Assembly (NCBI RefSeq): GCF_027596085.1
Contig: NC_072460.1
Span: 4,226,012 to 4,290,011 of the forward strand
Origin: Anoplopoma fimbria
Lineage: Eukaryota; Chordata; Actinopteri; Perciformes; Anoplopomatidae
Length of the DNA stretch: 64,000 bases
Direction of reading: 5' to 3'
In this document: in pieces, positions 56,501 to 64,000 of the stretch
Numbering within the stretch: the first letter of the stretch is position 1
How the letters are laid out: every line of letters starts with the position of its first letter
Made by a program: the position numbers and the translations under genes
Notes under the pieces: generated by a model
Told to the model about the DNA's origin: nothing
Databases searched by the model: none
What the model saw: only the letters and a program-made list of their open reading frames with translations

Positions 56501-57650
56501 TGTATGGTTTAGAGTTTTTCCTTTGAGTTTCCAATTTGAAGATTTGTTGTTTAACATTTTGTTTTTTTAGATTTTAAGTTTTTTAAATTGGGGTTTAAGT
56601 TCAAACATGTATGACACAGTTTGACATTTTCAATTGTTTGAATGCACGTTTGGTAAGTCTGGATTTTAGCAAGTTTGATTGTATGGTTTAGAGTTTTTCC
56701 TTTGAGTTTTGAATTTGAAGATTTGTTGTTTAACATTTTGTTTGCGTCTGCTAAATGACTGTAATGTAATGTAATGTTTTTTGTGATTTTAAGTTTTTTA
56801 AATTGGGGTTTAAGTTCAAACATGTATGACACAGTTTGACATTTTCAATTGTTTGAATGCACGTTTGGTAAGTCTGGATTTTAGCAAGTTTGATTGTATG
56901 GTTTAGAGTTTTTCCTTTGAGTTTCCAATTTGAAGATTTGTCGTTTAACATTTAGTTTTTGGGGATTTTAAGTTTTTTAAATTGGGGTTTAAGTTCAAAC
57001 ATGTATGACACAGTTTGACATTTTCAATTGTTTAAATGCACGTTTGGTAAGTCTGGATTTTAGCAAGTTTGATTGTATGGTGAAGAGTTTTTCCTTTGAG
57101 TTTTGAATTTGAAGATTTGTTGTTTAACATTTTGTTTGCGTCTGCTAAATGACTGTAATGTAATGTAATGTTTTTTGGGATTTTAAATTTTTTAAATTGG
57201 GGTTTAAGTTCAAACATGTATGACACAGTTTGACATTTTCAATTGTTTGAATGCCAGTTTAGCAAGTTTGGATTTTAGCAAGTTTGATTGTATGGTTTAG
57301 AGTTTTTCCTTTGAGTTTCCAATTTGAAGATTTGTCGTTTAACATTTAGTTTGCGTTTAAATTGTAATGTAATGTAATGTTTTTTGTGATTTTAAGTTTT
57401 TTAAATTGGGGTTTAAGTTCAAACATGTATGACACAGTTTGACATTTTCAATTGTTTGAATGCACGTTTGGTAAGTCTGGATTTTAGCAAGTTTGATTGT
57501 ATGGTTTAGAGTTTTTCCTTTGAGTTTCGAATTTGAAGATTTGTTGTTTAACATTTTGTTTTTTGTGATTTTAAGTTTTTTAAATTGGGGTTTAAGTCCA
57601 AACATGTATGACACAGTTTGACATTTTCAGTTGTTTGAATGCACGTTTTA
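41520..57650 (+). repeat. Satellite array, about 180-bp monomer, roughly 88 copies
   Basis: The monomer reads from TTTTAAGTTTTTTAAATTGG through GTTCAAACATGTATGACACA, GTTTGACATTTTCAATTGTT, AGTCTGGATTTTAGCAAG and GATTGTATGGTTTAGAG to AGATTTGTTGTTTAACATTT. Simple units are 178-181 bp; units with a tail insert are about 220-225 bp. Copies are very similar, with recurrent variants (GGTAAG/GGCAAG/AGCAAG; CTTTGAG/ATTTGAG; TTTTGAA/TTCCAA/TTCGAA), implying homogenisation. The plus strand is T-rich and C-poor. Minus-strand open frames up to 196 aa arise because 180 is divisible by three; I do not consider them genes. Confidence 0.97.
41705..57172 (+). repeat. Short L2/SINE 3'-tail inserts within the satellite
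   Basis: The insert GCGTCTGCTAAATGACTGTA plus (ATGTA)n, 18-45 bp, sits at one fixed monomer position after ACATTTTGTTT. Starts seen: 41705, 42285, 43565, 46181, 47128, 48041, 48994, 49755, 50693, 51472, 52247, 53749, 54520, 55232, 55643, 56744, 57138; remnants near 45432, 45624 and 57352. Many spacings fall near 770 or 940 bp, that is four or five monomers plus tail. The sequence equals the final tail of the L2 copy at 9241-10054. Confidence 0.92.
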
Positions 57651-57970
57651 AGTATTTTTCAGACTTTGAAAAATGTAATGGTTTAAAAACTGTAAAAAAA
57701 AAAAATATTTAAAAAATAGGGTCCTGCAATATTGGAGGTTGCACTTCCCAATGTATGGTTTAGGTTTTTTCAGTTTACAGTATTATAGTTTTTTTAAGTT
57801 TTTTAAATTGCTTTAAGTTTTCATTTTTGATGCATGGTTTAGTTTCTTTTCAGTTTACAGTATCATGGGTTATTACGTTTTTTAAATTGCTTTAAGTTTT
57901 CACTTGTGATGCACGGTTTAGTCATTTTTTTGAGTTCTCATTTTGAAGATTCTGTTTTTTTTGTGGAGGT
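57651..57970 (+). repeat. Degenerate right edge of the satellite, 79-bp periodicity
   Basis: TTTTTTAAATTGCTTTAAGTTTTCA followed by GATGCA(T/C)GGTTTAGT occurs twice with a 79-bp offset (aaattg at 57805 and 57884). These resemble parts of the monomer but lack the rest. Confidence 0.65.
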
Positions 57971-58240
57971 AACCTAGTTGGGTGGGTCAAATAGCATAAA
58001 ATATAAAATACTCGGTAAACTTCTTTACGTGCTCGATTAATTTGCTAAATATTTGATTGACATGCAGATTTGTATGCTTATGATGATAGTCGTATGGTTT
58101 TAAACTGCTCTCTGGTAAGGTTATATTCAAAGTTAGGCTATTTCTTATTAAATTGGGCAGATTTTCAAGTTGGTTCTGGCTGGAATCTGTAAAATCTGAT
58201 CTGGCATCACTGGTCCACATTGAAAAAAAAAAAAAAAAAC

Positions 58241-58616
58241 AGTTACATTACATTACATTACAGTCATTTAGCAGACGCTTTTATCCAAAGCGACTTACAG
58301 GAAGTGTATTCAACATAGGTATTCAAGAGAACTACTAGTCACCAGAAGTCATAAGTGCATCTCCTTTCTTAAACAAGCATCTTAAAGCATAAACCAGAGC
58401 AAAAGTACAGTGCAGAGGCAAATTACTATGAAAACAATAATTGCAACAGACTAATACGAATATAATAAGTGCTACAAACTACTACGAATAGGATAAGTGC
58501 AGTAAACGAATACGAATTCAATAAGTGCAGCGAACTGATACGAATACAGTAAGTGCAACAACTAATACGAATGCAATAAGTGCTACGAGGAAGGCTCAGG
58601 GTAGTACTTCTTGAAG
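58241..58616 (-). mobile_element. L2-type LINE 3' end, inverted
   Basis: Read on the minus strand it begins CTTCAAGAAGTACTACCCTG, includes about six 28-bp repeats and ends with the tail hairpin and (ATGTA)n. It is nearly identical to 9666-10054 by eye (a handful of differences), so both descend from a recently active family. Confidence 0.9.
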
Positions 58617-58849
58617 TTAACTTACCTTGCTGAATACGCAAAGGCATACATCTAGTCAGCACACAATATCATATTAACGTCACCAGTTTGCTAGTCTGGC
58701 TGAATGGAAATTGACTAAGATGACAAATCCCCAGTGGGTAAGTGAGGTGGGTGAAAACCTTCCAGTGGAGAGTTCCCTACCTGACTGGGATCCTGAGGAG
58801 CCATCTCCTCCTCTCCTCTCCCTGCAGTCATCTCCCATCCCATTCCATC

Positions 58850-58873
58850 CCATTACATTACATTACAGTCATT
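58850..58873 (-). repeat. Isolated L2/SINE tail fragment
   Basis: ATTACATTACATTACAGTCATT is the reverse complement of the last tail bases only, with no element body attached. Confidence 0.6.
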
Positions 58874-58904
58874 GACCCTGCTGTCCTGTGATCCGAGCCT
58901 GCCT

Positions 58905-59025
58905 CTGATCTCTGTGACGTCATCAGGTGTTCTGGAATGACGCCTGCGTCGACGTCAGAGCGCCTCATCGCCACACGCAGAAACGCACGTACCCGAACGT
59001 TTACATGCACGCGCACACACGTCAT
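58905..59025. promoter_or_regulatory. CpG-rich patch with full CRE palindrome
   Basis: TGACGTCA at 58915-58922 is a perfect cAMP-response element, followed by CGTCGACGTCAGAGCG and further CpGs (CGCACGTACCCGAACG) in otherwise CpG-poor DNA. It could be a small promoter or enhancer, but no adjacent first exon was recognised. Confidence 0.3.
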
Positions 59026-60008
59026 CCATGAGAAAAAAAAATATAAAAAAACAAAACAAACGTGAAATAGATTGTATACGTTATGCCCTTTATTTAACGA
59101 CCATATATACTGAAGATTATAGACGGATGAATAAATTAAATGAAAATATAAATCAATGCTGAAATAAGTGCATAAATAGATAAATATAAAAAGTATAATA
59201 CAGTTTATTAAAGCTAAAGTGAATGAATAATACATCATTTAAAATGTTCCTTTGTTGTAATCTTATTTGTATATATATATATATTCTTAAAATAAAACTA
59301 AAAGGAATAACTAAGCATATGGCAAAAATAAACGTCAATGATTAATTAAATACAAATGTAAATCAATGCTGAAATAAGTGCATAAATAGATAAATATTAC
59401 ATTTATAAAAAAAAGTATATTAAAGCTAATGTGAATGAATAATACATCATTTAAGAATTTCCTTTGTTGTCATCTTATTTGTATATATTCTTTAAATAAA
59501 AACAAAAGGAATAACTTAGTAATTGCATAAATGGAAGTAAGTATGGCATAAATAGATTATAGACACAGTAATGCACATTGTATTTTACACTGACAATGAT
59601 TATTGCACACAAATCTAATGTAATTTATCAAGGTGACAAATTCTATATTACACATCTGTCATGTAAAATAAGCAATAAAAAGAAAATATAGTGTTACCAT
59701 AAAACTCTTAAACCGTTCTTTTATTTACAACTTGTTTTCATATACAGGGGAGTGACAGTGGTTTAGTTGCACATGGGGGATTCTGTATATGATGTGTGTT
59801 TGTGAGTCTATAAGGTTAATCTCCTGCATAGCATCAGCTGCAACAGGTTATTAATAGTTATTAATATCGAAAGACTCATTTTCTTTTTTATATATTTTAT
59901 CAGCTCTCAATCAGATCTTTCTACAACACAAAGTCAATTTATGGCACAATTGATAATCCATACATCAAGCTCTTCAGCATCAAAGTACTGCAGGTACTGC
60001 TGTGTCTG
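59026..60008. other. AT-rich intergenic DNA with a local direct repeat
   Basis: 59137-59260 and 59338-59465 are two diverged copies of one roughly 125-bp block (shared words AATCAATGCTGAAATAAGTG and AATGAATAATACATCATTTAA), about 200 bp apart. On the minus strand an AATAAA lies at 59712-59717, about 290 nt beyond the candidate stop codon at 60009. Confidence 0.55.
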
Positions 60009-60947
60009 CTATTCCCTCCACAGCCTGCAGGGGGAGACAGAGACAGATACACAGATTCAGCTCTCCACCTCATCAAACTCTGAACATTAAAAATAGATTA
60101 TAGCCTGAGGTTTTACAGAGTAACACAAACCTAACAGCTAATCTACTGTGTGAATTATTATGTGCTGAATTGAAAAGGCTGAATGAAAATGACAGAATCA
60201 AAAACTATATAAATAGATATAAATTATGAAAGATATTTATTTTAACCTGGAGTCCTTTTATAGACTTTATTGAAGACGTTCCTTTTTTCTGAAGGTACTG
60301 TTTTACCTGGTTACTACCACAGTATTTGAACTGTTGTATGTATATTATCTTATTGTTCAAAAACATTTTTGCTTTTTCTAAAGGTCCCTTAACTGAAAAG
60401 GGAAAAACGAAGTGTTAAAAAAATGAAAATGACTGAATCATATCAATAAACTACCTAATGTACTTTTCCTTGATCTCCTCAGTGACCTGGAGGTCTCCTT
60501 CTCCTGGTCTCAGCTCATGGGTGGAGAAAAAAACACATACATCATGTAGTGCCAAAGTATCACAACAATTTGCTCTGAATCAAGCAAATATAAATAACTA
60601 AATGAAAAAATGAAAACTTCAGTAAAGCAGCGATGCTCTCTGCATATCTGAAGATTTGACACTAATGCCATACAGTTTGATTTACCTGTGTCTTTGCGAG
60701 AGGAACAGAACTGATATCTTAGGAAAAATGTTCAATATTATCTCTTGTGACGAAAAATTAAAAGGGAAGGTTTTTATCAAGCCGAGGCAGACTGTACTCT
60801 GTAAACTGCTCTTTATTATGATAATCATTATTATTATAATCCTTTTTAATCATAAGTAGTAAAACAAAGTCTTAGTGGTAGTATAAAGACCATTTGTGGA
60901 GAAGACTTTATGAAAAATGTAGTTCACTGACCTGTCCGGCTCCTTTT
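60009..60947 (-). CDS. Candidate terminal exons of an unidentified gene
   Basis: Three minus-strand pieces join in phase across GT-AG introns: 60932-60947 (16 bp), 60455-60508 (54 bp) and 60009-60024 (16 bp with TAG). They would encode KEPDRPGEGDLQVTEEIKEK followed by YIRLWRE and a stop. The middle piece has a good acceptor after a T-rich tract and the donor ATTAG|GTAGTT. A possible AATAAA follows at 59712-59717. I do not recognise the protein, two pieces are microexon-sized and no upstream exon was found in the window, so this is speculative. Confidence 0.3.
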
Positions 60948-63900
60948 CTTCAGGGGAGATTAATTACATAACTACAGTAATAATGTTTTGAGAAGAAATA
61001 AGTTAACATTTTGCTATGATGATTGTTCGGTGGTCAGTAGTCCTTGTATGTTAAATATGTTGGATAAGGTTTAAACATAAAAACAAACAAAAAAACAATC
61101 CAAATAAAATGAATTTTGCATTCTCAGCATTGACAGTTTGTCAAATCAAATGACCCTTACCAAAACTTGATGAAATAAATGTATATTTTAAAGACATGAT
61201 TAAAAAAAATGTAATCAAGTATTTCTTGACAATAACAATAATCGATTAATTACAGAAGTGCACAGGAAGCGCATGTGCAGAATAACACGAGCAACCACGA
61301 TTTGTTTCTCTACTATGACAAAGGCATGACACGCCTTACTCTGCCTCTGATCTGGTTTGTGATTCTAACCTTAACCCTAACCAAGGTCACTCCTCATGTC
61401 ACGCCCTCACAATAGCAGGATTCATAGTCCAACTGCACTTACACTCGGCTACATAAATATGATGCGTCTGGAGATGTTATTGAGGTTGTTCTGCTGTGGT
61501 GAAACTAAAATGTTATGAAGATGAACTACAACTAAAGTCGATCTTAGATAGCCATGCATATATATATATATATATATAAATGATATAAACGTAATAAGCC
61601 CGGTGAAAAATATTACCATGATTGGAACTGAATTTAAAAAAGGCATATAAATGTGAAATCAAATGGTTGTCACATTGAGAATGGTTGCTTATTCTCATGC
61701 TCACCCTTCTATCCACTCATATTAATTGACATGAATCCCTATTAGTATGATTGTATGAAAATAAATGAATAAATGTTATGCGAGATATGCATTAAGCCCA
61801 CAAATCTACCAGTCCCTACTGTGAGGATAATAAACCTAACATTTTATTCAAATCCTCACATCCATACATGCAGGAACATACATGAAGTCTGACCTCTGCA
61901 TTTAACCCATTAAAAAAATATGTAGTAGTATTGGGCTGCTGTGGAGCCCCCCTGGGGACAGGAACTGACTGGCCATCTGGTAGACCATGCACATTCCCAG
62001 TAGGCAGACATGCATCTTGGGATCACAAAACAGTCTTGTTTTTGTCTGACCTGGCCATAAAACAGATCGACCCAATGTTTTTGTTTTTTTTACAAATGAA
62101 TTGACACTGGGATGGTGATGATGATAGAGAAACTTACCTATCTGTCTGTATCAGTCCCCCCCCCATGCTATAAACCAGGGGTTTTCATTCAAACCTTTAT
62201 TAAAGCCTCTAGGTTATTTAGGTTCACCTCACTCCCCTAAGAGTCGTCTTAGGTGTTTGACAAATATAATTAAATAAGCATCAAAAAGTCCCCTGATAGG
62301 GCTGCATTTTCCATATAAGCCACAGAGAAGTTTGTGGGCTGAATGAATAAACAAATTATTTAATTATTACCAATCATTCTGGCATGTCGTGATGAACTCT
62401 ACAGTGAAGGTGTCAATAAATAAATAATAATAAATAAAGTAAAGTAAAGTTCTGATCGGTCATGAATGGTTTTGGTCTGGAATACTAATAGCTGGACTTT
62501 GTGGGCTAAAAAGAAGCCTAATTCTCCTTTAAAATAAAATACTCCATCCAAATCCATTTATTTTTAATATAAAACAACAACAGCTGATCAAAGTGCTGAT
62601 ACATGTTTACAATGGGCAAGGCAAACTCATGATGGAACTGAGTCTCCACTAATGCAATTCTCAACAGTTTTTTTTTAGTTTTTTTTATATGAATGGGGTC
62701 CTTCTACTTAATGAGATTGTGCATGGAATTGCCCGATTTTAAATCATGATATGGTGTCACGCCGGATGACATGGTTTTTAGTGACAAAATGTATTAAGTT
62801 CCTATACTTATAAAAAGATTGCTATTCACTAAAATAAGACACTTGTAAAATGTGTATGCTTTTTTGCTTACAAAAGTTGTAATTCATTGATTGAACCATA
62901 CTTGAGACCATAGGACAATTTTGAGATTTGGCTCAAAAACAAAAACAAAAATCCAATAATAAATCACTTTTGATAATAACTGGTCTATGTAACAAATATG
63001 TGTTTAATGATCTACAACATTTTAAATTACAACAATACAAATGATATTAATTTTAATCTTTTGTGACAGTGAAAATGCCCTGTGACGACCACAACCCGGT
63101 TGCTTATCTGTTTTATGGAAAATGAGCTTCACTCATAGATGACACACCAAACAGTTAATAAAGTGGTTCCTCTTTATTTGTGTGTCCGTGTAAACATATG
63201 ATGCAATGTGAACCCATGACTTTTTAAGCGTGTGTGTGTGCCATATGTGTGTATATATATATATATATATAAAAGCTCCACATGTGATAACATTCTCCCA
63301 TTTCTCCGAGTGGAAATATTTATGCTTAGTCCTCATTTGAGCATGCAGTTCAAACAGACAGGGTCCGGTGTTCTTTCCCCTTTTTCCAAACGCAGCGAGC
63401 CTCCGGGAGGCCTTCCTAGACAAGACGAAGCATTGTGAGTGCGGCCTGCCCCTCCCCTCGTCCCTGCCCCAATATGCATGTGTTTATATCGAGGCCTGAT
63501 ATCCATTTTCCATCGCACACTCCTTTAGCTCGGAGTTATTTATTTTTAGCAAACAGGGAACAGTTTCAAGGGGGCTGTGTGATCCATCACAGGTGTCCCG
63601 TCGCCCACAGAGAGGACGCAGGGTCTGATGATGGTTAAAGAGCAGAAGATGAAAAAGAGCCGATGGGTTTGGCAGCAGTCTGCGCTCAGGAGCATGGGGG
63701 CTAACTTCCACAACTACTTGAAGTATTGCATGAGAGCGGGATTGTTGCTTTTTAAAGTAAATATTTCTAGTTATTCAACACCAGTCTGATTGTGTTTATA
63801 TTAATTTGATCATTATGTGACAACATTCCAAGTTTTCTCAAGTTTGAGAAACTGTTACTCACACACTCTTGCAAACTTTCTAAGAATTGCAATTTTTTTT

Positions 63901-64000
63901 TAATGTACGGTATGTACTCCATGAGAAACAGGCTCATTTTGGGCCTGTGGATGTTATAATTTCTTTGTTAATTATACATAACCGTAACCATTTAACCGCA
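60948..64000. other. Right-edge sequence, no gene recognised
   Basis: AT-rich DNA with short (AT)n runs at about 61558-61578 and 63250-63271. A GC-richer patch (63360-63480) has open frames on both strands with no recognisable domain. Confidence 0.45.

Noticed and set aside
41520..57650. CRISPR-like repeat/spacer array or a family of repetitive proteins
   Set aside because: There are no spacers; the whole unit repeats, the host is a vertebrate, and the open frames follow from an 180-bp period on an A-rich strand.
61366..61385. Interstitial telomere repeat (CTTAACCCTAACC)
   Set aside because: Only about two imperfect units; too short to mean anything.
61443..61500. Minus-strand exon-like piece ending before a GTAAGT donor
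   Set aside because: It contains a stop in the frame that reads QNNLNNISRR, and the other frame does not match the phase of the candidate exons at 60009-60947.

Overview
This window is nuclear DNA from a ray-finned fish, most likely a percomorph teleost. The evidence is spliced vertebrate genes with GT-AG introns, very long CA/TG microsatellites, and typical teleost mobile elements: L2-type LINE 3' ends with (ATGTA)n tails, tRNA-derived SINEs sharing that tail, an RTE/Rex3-like 3' end with a (GGAT)n tail, Tc1-, piggyBac- and hAT-type MITEs. I saw no bacterial or viral gene.

Layout. 1-30650 (minus strand): the N-terminal two thirds of chchd6 (MICOS subunit Mic25). Five coding exons splice in frame (30567-30650, 26992-27085, 26189-26303, 24937-25081, 1779-1862); the C-terminal CHCH exons lie off the left edge. 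Intron 4 is about 23 kb and holds most of the repeats. 28468-30140: a mosaic of L2 and SINE tails with exchanged flanks. 30787-31740: a tandem array of a MITE plus its flank, just upstream of the chchd6 start codon. 33195-37393 (minus): a complete four-coding-exon TRIM gene (RING, two B-boxes, coiled coil, PRY-SPRY, 543 aa). 39068-39725 (plus): a broken, intron-containing fragment of a C2H2 zinc-finger gene. 39918-40266: a hAT-type MITE. 41520-57650: a roughly 16-kb satellite of about 180-bp, T-rich monomers. About 20 of its monomers carry a short L2/SINE 3'-tail insert, giving a higher-order period near 770 or 940 bp. 58241-58616: an inverted L2 3' end almost identical to the one at 9666-10054. 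60009-60947 (minus): weak candidate terminal exons of another gene. The rest is unannotated intronic or intergenic sequence.

How it fits together. chchd6 encodes a mitochondrial cristae-organising protein and the TRIM gene a probable E3 ubiquitin ligase; nothing here links the two functionally. The most interesting signals are (a) chchd6 exon 5, an 84-bp in-frame exon between a long GU tract and a long CA tract on the transcribed strand, able to pair around it; (b) exon 4, whose donor runs directly into a CA repeat; (c) the satellite that has absorbed and amplified a retrotransposon tail; and (d) several signs that the same short tail has mediated duplication or exchange of flanking DNA. All coordinates, splice sites and repeat counts were read by eye.
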